A DNA stretch of 6,376 nt from CAYSIX01 sp964431205 (lineage in GTDB: Bacteria > Planctomycetota > Phycisphaerae > Phycisphaerales > Phycisphaeraceae), in assembly GCA_964431205.1 (NCBI GenBank), contig CAYSIX010000227.1, positions 1 to 6,376 of the forward strand, in the 5' to 3' direction. Each line of letters starts with the position of its first letter. The first letter of the stretch is position 1. A program made the position numbers and the translations under genes. Below, piece after piece: positions 1-5,163 of the stretch. The notes under the pieces were generated by a model. That model was not told the DNA's origin, ran no database searches, and saw only the letters and a list, made by a program, of their open reading frames with translations.

Positions 1-1
1 G

Positions 2-283
2 CCGTTCCACGACGGCTCGGCGATCTGGGGCGACTTCGACGCGCAGGAGATCTTCGACCGGCTCAACGGCGAGCTGCAGATCCAGCCGCTGAAGGTCGGC
101 TTCGCCGCGTTCTACGAGAGCCTCGGCCGCGTGGACCTGATGGAGAACCACCCCGACGAGAAGCCGGTGTTCATCTCGGGCAAGCAGGTGCGGGCGACGC
201 TTCAACAGGGCGAGCAGGTGGACCCGCGGATCATGCGACCCAGCACGTCGCACATCCTGGCCGAGGCGATGAAGCAGGACTGA
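2..283 (+). CDS. sat: ATP sulfurylase (sulfate adenylyltransferase), C-terminal part
   Basis: Partial gene, open at the left edge; 93 residues and the TGA stop are visible. ATP sulfurylase makes adenosine 5'-phosphosulfate and pyrophosphate from ATP and sulfate, the entry step of sulfate assimilation, in the cytoplasm. Seen here: a stretch starting FHDGSAIWGDFDAQEIFD (visible residues 2-19), matching the family's 'H..DYYGPFDAQ.IFD' region; then LQIQPLKVGFAAFYESLGR; then ISGKQVRATLQQGE (58-71), matching the conserved 'LSGTKVRExLrxGE' near the end of the domain; then a short RP-containing tail. The protein stops where single-domain Sat proteins stop, so no APS kinase domain is fused at the C-terminus. 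Oddity: the cysteine pair usually following 'FY' in zinc-containing bacterial homologues is absent (ESLGR instead), and the T of 'SGT' is K. The catalytic half lies outside the window. The downstream neighbour, the AraC regulator, is convergent and unrelated in operon terms. Confidence 0.82.
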   Translation, partial: PFHDGSAIWGDFDAQEIFDRLNGELQIQPLKVGFAAFYESLGRVDLMENHPDEKPVFISGKQVRATLQQGEQVDPRIMRPSTSHILAEAMKQD

Positions 284-383
284 GGCGCGCGGGACGTGTA
301 CCGCTTAGTCTGCCGGGCGGGTCGGCCCGTCCGACGCCGACTATCGATGCGTCGCCGCGGCGCGAGGGCGAGGCGTGTGCAGC

Positions 384-1232
384 TCAGGCGGAAAGCCGGT
401 TGGCGGCGCGAAAACTGGTGGGTGTGCGGCCGAAGTGCCGCGTAAATCGCCGGCTGAAATAGTTGGCGTCGACCAGACCGACGCGGGCGCCGACGTCGCC
501 GACCGGCGCGTCCGTGCCGGCCAACAGCGTCGCGGCGCGTTCGAGGCGGCGTCGCAGCAGGTCGGCCATCGGCGTGCGCCCGGTCTGCGATCGGTACACG
601 CGGACGAGGTAGCTCGGGTTCAACCGCGCCTCCCGAGCCATGTCGGCCAGGGTCCAAGGCTCGGCGAGGCGCTGCTCGATCGTTCGGATCAGCCGGCTGA
701 CGGCGGGGTGGGTCGGGCGTGACGACGCGGCCGACCCGGCCGGAGCCACGGCGCCGGCGATGCGACCGAGCAGTTGCAACAACAGGCCGATCGCCACGGC
801 GGGCTCGCGATCAGGCCGGACCGCGGTCAGCCGATCGACCAGTTCCGCGGCCTCCCGGCGCACCGCCGGCGTCAGCCGCCAACGCCTCGCCTCGTCCGAC
901 GCCGGCAGCAGCGCCCCCAGCGTCGCGTCCGTCGCGATCCAGGCCATCTCACGCTCCAGGAGCGAGCGTGCGAAGCAGACGTTCCGCACCACCAGACGGC
1001 GGCAGGCGACGTAGGCGTGCCACGCCCCGGGCCGCAAAAAGATCGCGTCGCCATTCGCCAGCCGGCTCTGGCCGTGGATGCTGCGGTGCGTGCCCTTGCC
1101 GCCGGCGATCAGCGCCAGCTCGAAAAAGTCATGATCGTGCGGTTGATGATCTCCGTCCAGCACGTAGCGATTGACGAAGATCAGGCCGTCCGTGGCCTGC
1201 AGTTCCCGCCATCTCAACCGACGGACGCGCAT
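384..1232 (-). CDS. AraC-family transcriptional regulator with N-terminal cupin domain
   Basis: A 282-residue protein, normal length for AraC/RhaS-type regulators. The N-terminal cupin sensor domain shows HQPHDHDFFELALI (29-42) and GDAIFLRPGAWHAY (61-74), the usual 'H.H.f.EL' and 'Gd..ll.PG..H.y' signatures. An alanine/proline-rich linker lies around 160-177. The C-terminal domain has two helix-turn-helix units: WTLADMAREARLNPSYLVRVYR (about 193-214), then PVGDVGARVGLVDANYFSRRFTRHFG (about 243-268), with the closing F-G-x-T-P-x-x-F-R signature. It is expected to bind DNA in the cytoplasm and to respond to a small ligand, unknown here. It is divergent from the PhyH dioxygenase gene, which makes that gene and itself the likely targets. 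The ATG at 1232 is chosen because it gives a full cupin domain. It has no Shine-Dalgarno sequence, and a candidate promoter would start the transcript almost exactly on it. Family assignment is secure; the ligand and targets are inference. Confidence 0.93.
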   Translation of the reverse strand: MRVRRLRWRELQATDGLIFVNRYVLDGDHQPHDHDFFELALIAGGKGTHRSIHGQSRLANGDAIFLRPGAWHAYVACRRLVVRNVCFARSLLEREMAWIATDATLGALLPASDEARRWRLTPAVRREAAELVDRLTAVRPDREPAVAIGLLLQLLGRIAGAVAPAGSAASSRPTHPAVSRLIRTIEQRLAEPWTLADMAREARLNPSYLVRVYRSQTGRTPMADLLRRRLERAATLLAGTDAPVGDVGARVGLVDANYFSRRFTRHFGRTPTSFRAANRLSA

Positions 1233-1238
1233 CGTCGC

Positions 1239-1266
1239 AGTATCGGTCGTCCGATCGGAATGTCAA
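1239..1266 (-). promoter_or_regulatory. Candidate sigma-70 promoter of the AraC-type gene, possibly giving a leaderless mRNA
   Basis: On the - strand, TTGACA (1266-1261, a perfect -35 consensus) is followed after 16 nt by GATACT (1244-1239, four of six matches to TATAAT). A start site 6-7 nt beyond the -10 box falls at about 1232-1233, the regulator's ATG. The ATG has no ribosome-binding sequence within 15 nt upstream, which fits a leaderless transcript. Seen in sequence; promoter activity is inferred. Confidence 0.5.
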
Positions 1267-1289
1267 CCGTGTGCGATTAGGTGTCAATC
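1261..1289. promoter_or_regulatory. Direct repeat TGTCAAYC x2 at 21-bp spacing, candidate operator for the AraC-type regulator
   Basis: TGTCAACC at 1261-1268 and TGTCAATC at 1282-1289 match at seven of eight positions and start exactly 21 bp apart. Two direct half-sites on the same DNA face, two helical turns apart, are the arrangement known for AraC-family operators such as araI1/araI2. They sit in the divergent region between the regulator and the PhyH gene. The left copy is also the reverse complement of the candidate -35 box of the regulator, so binding there could produce autoregulation. Alternative: the copies are simply two -35-like hexamers. Confidence 0.4.
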
Positions 1290-1337
1290 AGAGGCTAACG
1301 CGGGGCGGCGTCCGCGGCGATGATGCCGCACGGAAAC

Positions 1338-1345
1338 GAAAGGAG
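1338..1345 (+). promoter_or_regulatory. Ribosome-binding site of the PhyH-family gene
   Basis: GAAAGGAG ends 6 nt before the ATG at 1352. It decides the start: the in-frame GTG at 1271 would add 27 residues unlike the family and would put the operator region inside the coding sequence. Confidence 0.8.
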
Positions 1346-1351
1346 ACGCCG

Positions 1352-2128
1352 ATGACCGCGATACAGACCCGGACGACCGTCGACAACCTCGATTCCGAGA
1401 CGATCGAGCATTACCGCATCCACGGGTTCGCCAGGGTCAGGGGGATCATCGACCGTGGCGAGGTGGGCCGCTTCCGCGAAGCGGCGCTGTCATGCGCCGA
1501 GTCGTCACAGAGCCACGACAAGGGGGTCTTCTCTCAACACGTCAACGCGTGGCGGCACGACGAGACGATGGCCGCCCTGACCCTGCACCCGAACGTCGCC
1601 GCGATCGCCGAGCGGCTCGCCGGTGTCCCGCTCCGCCTCTGGCACGATCAGATCCTGATCAAACGCCCCCACAACAACGTCGCCACCGAGTTCCATCAGG
1701 ATCAGCCGTACTGGCCGCACGAGAACTCAACGCACCCCATCTCCTGCTGGATCGCCCTGTGCGACGTGCCGGTGGAGCGGGGGTGCATGACGTTCCTGCC
1801 GGGGTCGCATCGGCGTACCGACCTGGCGGTCCAGAACCTGCGCGACGCCGAGAGCCTGTTCACCATCTGCCCCGACCTGCGATACGCCGAGCGCGTGACC
1901 GTGCCGTTGCGCGCCGGGGACTGCACGTTCCACCACGGCCGTTGCGCTCACATGGCCACGCCCAACCTCACCGACGAGCCCCGCGTTGCGCACGTGATCA
2001 TCTTCATCGACGCGACGACGACCTACAACGGCAAGCACCACGTGGTGACCGACCCGCTGGGGCTGCGACCCGGCGATCCGCTGGAAGGCGAGCTGTTCCC
2101 GGCCGTACGCGACTTTGCGGCGGTGTGA
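1352..2128 (+). CDS. PhyH (phytanoyl-CoA dioxygenase) family Fe(II)/2-oxoglutarate oxygenase
   Basis: A 258-residue cytoplasmic protein, typical length for bacterial PhyH enzymes, which hydroxylate a small substrate while oxidising 2-oxoglutarate to succinate and CO2. The N-terminus carries the usual 'ie.Y..hGF..v.giid..ev..fr' start (about 18-42). The iron-binding triad can be placed as H115 and D117 in EFHQDQPYWP (113-122) and H200 in AHMATPNLTDEPR (199-211). R211, in the usual position after that histidine, should hold the 2-oxoglutarate carboxylate. The segment CWIALCDVPVERGCMTFLPGSH (132-153) is the family's conserved core strand pair ahead of the distal histidine. All expected catalytic residues are present, so the enzyme should be active. 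The substrate cannot be read from the sequence. It lies divergent from an AraC-type regulator and is probably controlled by it. It ends 25 bp from the convergent propeller gene. Start ATG 1352 was chosen for the strong Shine-Dalgarno sequence. Confidence 0.9.
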   Translation: MTAIQTRTTVDNLDSETIEHYRIHGFARVRGIIDRGEVGRFREAALSCAESSQSHDKGVFSQHVNAWRHDETMAALTLHPNVAAIAERLAGVPLRLWHDQILIKRPHNNVATEFHQDQPYWPHENSTHPISCWIALCDVPVERGCMTFLPGSHRRTDLAVQNLRDAESLFTICPDLRYAERVTVPLRAGDCTFHHGRCAHMATPNLTDEPRVAHVIIFIDATTTYNGKHHVVTDPLGLRPGDPLEGELFPAVRDFAAV

Positions 2129-2153
2129 CGTCGCCTGGGCCTTCGCGGCGTGT

Positions 2154-3412
2154 TCAGTCCCGCACGCGAAGCCGGTACACCGTGCCTTCAGCGCCCTGCT
2201 GGTACCCGTACCCGTCGCCGGAAGTGACGTACAGCCAACCGTCGTGGTAGAGCAGGTTCTCGCTCTTCATGCGCCGATTGCCGGTGAGCGCGGCCAGGTC
2301 CGCCCAGGGCGCGGCGGGGTCGGGCACGCCGGAACGGGCATCGAACGGCGCGGCGGGGTCGGGCACGAATCGGTACACGCGTGCCGGCTTGGCCGAGACG
2401 GCGTACAGCCGCCCGCGGTCGTCGAAGCCGATGTCCGTAACGTCCGCGGACTCACCGGTGCGCGGGTCGTACGGGTCGAACCGCGCGACAAGCTCGACGA
2501 CGGTCGGCGTTCGGGGCCGGTGCCGCTCGTCGAGGCGCAGGCGCACGATCACGCCGGAGGTACGGTACGCCACGTAGAGCCAGCCGCGGTGATGCGCCAG
2601 GCCGCTGTGCCCGTAGAAGGTGCGCATCCCGCCGGGCCCGTCGCCCCGTCGGACAAAGACGCGGTGGTCGAACACGACCTCGCCGGGCGGGTGGCCCGCT
2701 TCCGGGTCGGCCACGAGCGACGAGAGGTCGTACCGCACCAGCAGGCTGTTGTCCTTGGCGACGGCGTAGAGGGACTCGCCCAGGGGCAGGCAGTTGTCGG
2801 GACCGTTGAGCCAGCCGTGCGGCGGATCGTGGTGCGCCGGGTCGTGGTGCGGGTAGGTGCCGCCGGCCTCGGGGTGGTGCCGCTCGACCTCGTACCATTT
2901 TTGCGTGCGCAGGTCGTACCTCAGNNNNNNNNNNACGCGACCCGGTCGTCCGGTGTCAGCGGCTTGTCGATCCCCGAGAAGGCGCAGAGGTAGAAGCTGC
3001 GGGTCGGTTCGTGATATCGCAGCGTGCAGTAGGGTCGATCGGTCCAGCGGTCTCGCTCGGGCGGGTCGAGCGAGCGGTCCCAGAGCCGGAAGGGCGGGTC
3101 GGTGGGCCGGGCCAGTGGCGTGCCGTTGTTCCGCACGCGGTCGCTGGGCGTGCGGTCCAGCGGCTCACTGACGGTCATGTCCACGCGGTAGATCGTGCCC
3201 GCCTGATCCTCGACCTCCGCCGTCACGCCCCCGGCGCCCCGCACCCGGCCGCGGCAGAGCACGTACAGCTCGCCGTCCACCACCGCCAGGCCCCGCGGAA
3301 ACGGCACCGCGGTGGTCACCCGCTCCACGACCGCTCGATCCGCCGCCGGCGACGCGTCGGCGAGAAAACAGGCCATCAGGGCGACGATGCCGGCGGTCCG
3401 GGCGGGAAACAC
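2154..3412 (-). CDS. Secreted propeller-like protein of unknown function, interrupted by an assembly gap
   Basis: Read as one gene in two parts on either side of the Ns: 159 residues before the gap (3412-2936) and 256 after it (2924-2156), about 415 plus the missing stretch. The GTG start at 3412 is chosen because it gives a signal peptide: MFPAR, a hydrophobic core TAGIVALMACFLADA, and a possible cleavage near SPAA (21-24). The mature part repeats a short motif typical of NHL/SMP-30-like beta-propellers: GLAVVDGELYVLCRG, ESLYAVAKDNSLLVRYDL, HHRGWLYVAYRTSGVIVRLRL, DDRGRLYAVSAKPARVYRF and HDGWLYVTSGDGYGYQQG followed by GTVYRLRV. A histidine-rich loop (YPHHDPAHHDPPH) lies after the gap, and VPDPAAP occurs twice near the end. 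I do not recognise a specific family or enzyme; a role outside the cytoplasm is inferred from the signal peptide. The two parts are in different frames across the ten Ns, which I attribute to arbitrary gap length. It is divergent from gcvH and convergent with the PhyH gene. Alternative start: ATG 3376, which would remove most of the signal peptide. Confidence 0.7.
2308..2367. repeat. 21-bp perfect direct repeat, period 39 bp, within the propeller gene
   Basis: The identical 21-bp unit occurs at 2308-2328 and 2347-2367. The 39-bp period equals 13 codons, so frame is kept; on the coding (-) strand it gives VPDPAAP twice, 13 residues apart. It looks like an in-frame duplication of a proline-rich loop between propeller strands. 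Confidence 0.85.
2925..2934. other. Assembly gap (ten Ns) inside the propeller gene
   Basis: Ten Ns of presumably arbitrary length. Reading on the - strand, the last full codon before the gap ends at 2936 and the first codon of the downstream open frame starts at 2924. An intact gene therefore needs a true gap of 3n+2 bases, not ten. Confidence 0.97.
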
Positions 3413-3500
3413 CGCCTGATCTTTGCCCCGCCGCCGGATCGGGTCAACCCGACGCCCCGAGCGATCCGGCGTGCCGGGGCAGGCGCATCGGGCCGGGTCT

Positions 3501-3529
3501 TTGTCCCGGGTTGCCTGAATCCATAAGAT
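3501..3529 (+). promoter_or_regulatory. Candidate sigma-70 promoter for gcvH
   Basis: TTGTCC (3501-3506) and TAAGAT (3524-3529) each match the -35 and -10 consensus at four of six positions and are 17 bp apart. The predicted start near 3536 leaves a leader of about 28 nt before the GTG at 3564. It lies in the divergent region shared with the propeller gene. Matches are moderate and chance occurrence is possible. Confidence 0.35.
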
Positions 3530-3546
3530 GACCGTTCGCGAACAGT

Positions 3547-3553
3547 CAAGGAG
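3547..3553 (+). promoter_or_regulatory. Ribosome-binding site of gcvH
   Basis: CAAGGAG lies 10 nt before the GTG at 3564, slightly long but usable. It supports GTG 3564 over the in-frame ATG at 3528, which has no Shine-Dalgarno sequence. An out-of-frame ATG at 3554 abuts the site without spacing and opens only a seven-codon frame, so it is unlikely to be used. Confidence 0.6.
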
Positions 3554-3563
3554 ATGCATACGA

Positions 3564-3944
3564 GTGGCAAGCCCTGAAGACCGACGGTACCTGGATTCGC
3601 ACGAGTGGCACAAGCCTGAGGACGGGCTGGTGGTGATCGGCATCAGCCAGCACGCCGTGGACGAGCTGACCGACATCACCTACCTCGAGATCACGAACGA
3701 ATCGGGCCCGATCCGCAAGGGTGAGTCGTTCGGCGAGATCGAGTCGGTCAAGGCCACCAGCGAGCTGTACGCCGGGATCGACGGCGAGGTCGTGGACGTG
3801 AACCGCGAGGTGATCGACAACCCGGCCCTGATCAACGAGGACCCCTACGACCGCGGCTGGATGATCAAGGTCCGACCGGACGACCCCGAGCAGCTCGAGC
3901 AGTTGCTCTCGGCGTCGGACTACGACCGTCAGGCCGCCGGCTGA
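3564..3944 (+). CDS. gcvH: Glycine cleavage system H protein (lipoyl carrier)
   Basis: A 126-residue protein, the usual GcvH length. It carries the aminomethyl group on a swinging lipoyl arm between the P (decarboxylase) and T (aminomethyltransferase) proteins of the glycine cleavage complex in the cytoplasm. Seen in order: RRYLDSHEWHKPEDG (7-21), the family's 'y..sHEWv' opening; IGISQHAVDELTDITYLE (25-42); and FGEIESVKATSELYAGIDGEV (56-76), in which K63 is the lipoylated lysine in the 'ESVKa.s..y.P..G.V' motif. It closes with NPALINEDPYDRGWMIKVRP, the standard 'nP.lvN.dPyg.GWl.ki' segment. The usual proline after 'y' is isoleucine-flanked glycine here (YAGI), a small change. The start is GTG with AAGGAG upstream. 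No gcvT, gcvP or lipoate gene lies beside it, so its partners must be encoded elsewhere, or it serves another lipoyl function such as carrying lipoate for other enzymes. A hairpin follows directly after the stop. Confidence 0.95.
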   Translation: MASPEDRRYLDSHEWHKPEDGLVVIGISQHAVDELTDITYLEITNESGPIRKGESFGEIESVKATSELYAGIDGEVVDVNREVIDNPALINEDPYDRGWMIKVRPDDPEQLEQLLSASDYDRQAAG

Positions 3945-3949
3945 ACCCT

Positions 3950-3972
3950 GCTGAGCCGCCCGCGGGCTCAGC
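3950..3972 (+). terminator. Hairpin directly after gcvH, candidate terminator without U-tract
   Basis: GCTGAGCC (3950-3957) and GGCTCAGC (3965-3972) form a perfect 8-bp stem with a 7-nt loop, starting 6 nt after the gcvH stop. No run of Ts follows, so it is either a U-less terminator or an mRNA 3'-end stabiliser. It separates gcvH from the amidohydrolase-like gene 163 nt further on. Confidence 0.5.
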
Positions 3973-4065
3973 CGCAACGCCATGACTCAGCCGCCCGCCG
4001 CCATCCGAGAGCCGCGACCCCGAAGCGCGCGCGAGCGCCCCTGGGCGTCCGGCGGCATTGGCTCG

Positions 4066-4081
4066 AGCCCCCGCCGGGGCT
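4066..4081 (+). other. Short GC hairpin upstream of the amidohydrolase-like gene
   Basis: AGCCCC (4066-4071) and GGGGCT (4076-4081) pair perfectly around a 4-nt CGCC loop, 53 nt before the ATG at 4135. It could be a second terminator element after gcvH or structure in the leader. In such GC-rich DNA a 6-bp stem can arise by chance. Nothing else recognisable was found between 3973 and 4134. Confidence 0.3.
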
Positions 4082-4134
4082 ACCATGTGTCTCGTGTCGG
4101 CAACCCCCTGCTCCGCCCCGCGGAAGCTCACACC

Positions 4135-5097
4135 ATGATTATTGATGCTCACACCCGGATCTGGCGGCAGGCCGAGCAGCTCGGCCGCGTCGCCGAGGCC
4201 CTGCGCCGCCGCCTGCCCGAGCCCTGGACCCGACCCGACGCCACCACCGACGCCCACGACGTCGCCATGGAGGCCGTCGACGCCGCGATCATCCTCGGCT
4301 TCGAGAGTCAGCTCCTCGAGGCCCACATCGGCATCGACGACGTCGCCGCCCGCGTCGCCCAGCAGCCGCGCCGATACGTCGGCTTCGCCGGCATCGACCC
4401 GACCGCCGGCCGCGCCGTCCAACGCCTCGAGCAGGCCCTCGAGGCCGGGCTCGTCGGCGTCACCGTCAGCCCCGCCGCCCAGGGCTGCCACCCCACCGAC
4501 ACCCGCGCGATGGCCCTCTACGAGGCCTGCGAGGCCCGCGGCGTGCCCGTGTTCTTCGACGCCGGCATCGCCCTGGCACGCGAGGCCATGTTCGAGTTCG
4601 CCCAGCCCTACCTGCTCGACGAGGTCGCCCGCACCTTCCCCAACCTCCGTATCGTGATCAGCTCCTTCGGCCACCCCTGGGTCGAGCAGGGCCTGACCCT
4701 CCTGCGAAAACACCCGACGGTCTACGCCGGCCTGGCCGACCTGATCCTCAGCCAGTGGCAGCTCTACACCGCCCTGCTCCAGGCCTACCAGCAGCAGGTG
4801 ATCGACCAGATCATCTTCGGCAGCAACTTCCCCTTCTGCACCCCCGAGCGCGCCATCCGCACCATCTACTCGATCAACTCGATCGTCCAGGGCACACAAC
4901 TGCCCAGCATCCCGCGGGAGCAGCTCCGCTCGATCGTCGAGCGCAACACGTTCGAGTGCCTCGGGCTCAGCGACCTGCAGGCCCGGCTCGACGCCGCCGA
5001 GCCGCGCTCCAACGCCGCCGCCGACGGGCCAAACGAGAATGAGAACGAGAACGACGACGCGCCGGTCGAGGCCAGCGCCTCGGCCTCGCAGAACTGA
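4135..5097 (+). CDS. Amidohydrolase-2-like TIM-barrel protein with substituted metal ligands (possible pseudoenzyme)
   Basis: A 320-residue protein resembling the COG2159/Amidohydro_2 (PF04909) family, whose active members are metal-dependent hydrolases or decarboxylases. Landmarks in order: MIIDAHTRIW (1-10) at strand one; AMEAVDAAIILGF (44-56); RYVGFAGIDPTAGRAVQRLEQALE (80-103); GLVGVTVSP (105-113); GVPVFFDAG (136-144); FPNLRIVISSFGHPWVEQGLTLL (168-190); KHPTVYAGLADL (192-203); and IIFGSNFPF (226-234). The fold is convincing, but the expected ligands are changed: HxH is HTR (6-8), the 'H.G' histidine aligns with D142, the 'aH.G' histidine with S177, and the 'GSD.P' aspartate is N231. That suggests a non-catalytic or differently working protein. 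The C-terminus ends in a polar, disordered-looking tail (DGPNENENENDD, then ASASAS). ATG 4135 is chosen because the family starts there and upstream residues look non-coding; GGAAG at 4122-4126 is a weak ribosome site. Codon use differs: 16 of 20 Val codons are GTC against 3 of 9 in gcvH. Confidence 0.85.
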   Translation: MIIDAHTRIWRQAEQLGRVAEALRRRLPEPWTRPDATTDAHDVAMEAVDAAIILGFESQLLEAHIGIDDVAARVAQQPRRYVGFAGIDPTAGRAVQRLEQALEAGLVGVTVSPAAQGCHPTDTRAMALYEACEARGVPVFFDAGIALAREAMFEFAQPYLLDEVARTFPNLRIVISSFGHPWVEQGLTLLRKHPTVYAGLADLILSQWQLYTALLQAYQQQVIDQIIFGSNFPFCTPERAIRTIYSINSIVQGTQLPSIPREQLRSIVERNTFECLGLSDLQARLDAAEPRSNAAADGPNENENENDDAPVEASASASQN

Positions 5098-5163
5098 ACC
5101 CCTCGCCCGCTTTTATCGTTCACCTGTCTCGTTCAGCCAATGCCGGCGGCGATCGGCCGCGTG

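Noticed and set aside
314..329. Hairpin CGGGC/GCCCG between sat and the AraC-type gene as a bidirectional terminator
   Set aside because: A 5-bp stem without a T-run on either side is too weak to call in this composition.
1251..1258. Palindrome CCGATCGG as a dimeric repressor site
   Set aside because: Eight bases of G/C-rich palindrome are expected often here; no second copy or extended symmetry was seen.
774..1280. Open frame on the + strand opposite the AraC-type gene
   Set aside because: The Q/R-rich translation has no domain; the opposite strand has clear cupin and helix-turn-helix motifs.
1314..1329. Hairpin GCGGC/GCCGC in the PhyH leader as a regulatory structure
   Set aside because: Five pairs with a 6-nt loop and no alternative pairing with the ribosome site could be shown.
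1271..1351. Upstream GTG start for the PhyH gene adding 27 residues
   Set aside because: No Shine-Dalgarno sequence, the extension is unlike the family, and a strong GAAAGGAG marks ATG 1352.
1492..2250. Second + frame of 252 codons overlapping the PhyH gene
   Set aside because: Arginine/proline-rich shadow of the dioxygenase frame.
2154..2738. Separate 194-residue gene starting at the GTG at 2738
   Set aside because: The frame is open for 62 more codons up to the assembly gap and those residues fit the same protein, so the GTG is internal.
2115..2993. Long open frame on the + strand, about 290 codons
   Set aside because: It runs opposite the propeller gene and through the Ns; composition is V/R/G-rich without motifs, while the - strand shows repeated blade-like sequence.
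3528..3563. ATG start for gcvH adding 12 residues
   Set aside because: No ribosome site upstream, it overlaps the candidate -10 element, and the family length fits GTG 3564.
3865..4899. Long open frame on the - strand, 344 codons
   Set aside because: It lies opposite gcvH's end and the amidohydrolase-like gene. Its translation is low-complexity G/V/L/D/E with no family signature, as expected for the reverse of GC-rich coding DNA.
5146..5160. Hairpin GCGGC/GCCGC between the convergent genes as a terminator
   Set aside because: Only a 5-bp stem and no T-run on either strand; likely chance in GC-rich DNA. The TTTT at 5111-5114 has no hairpin before it.
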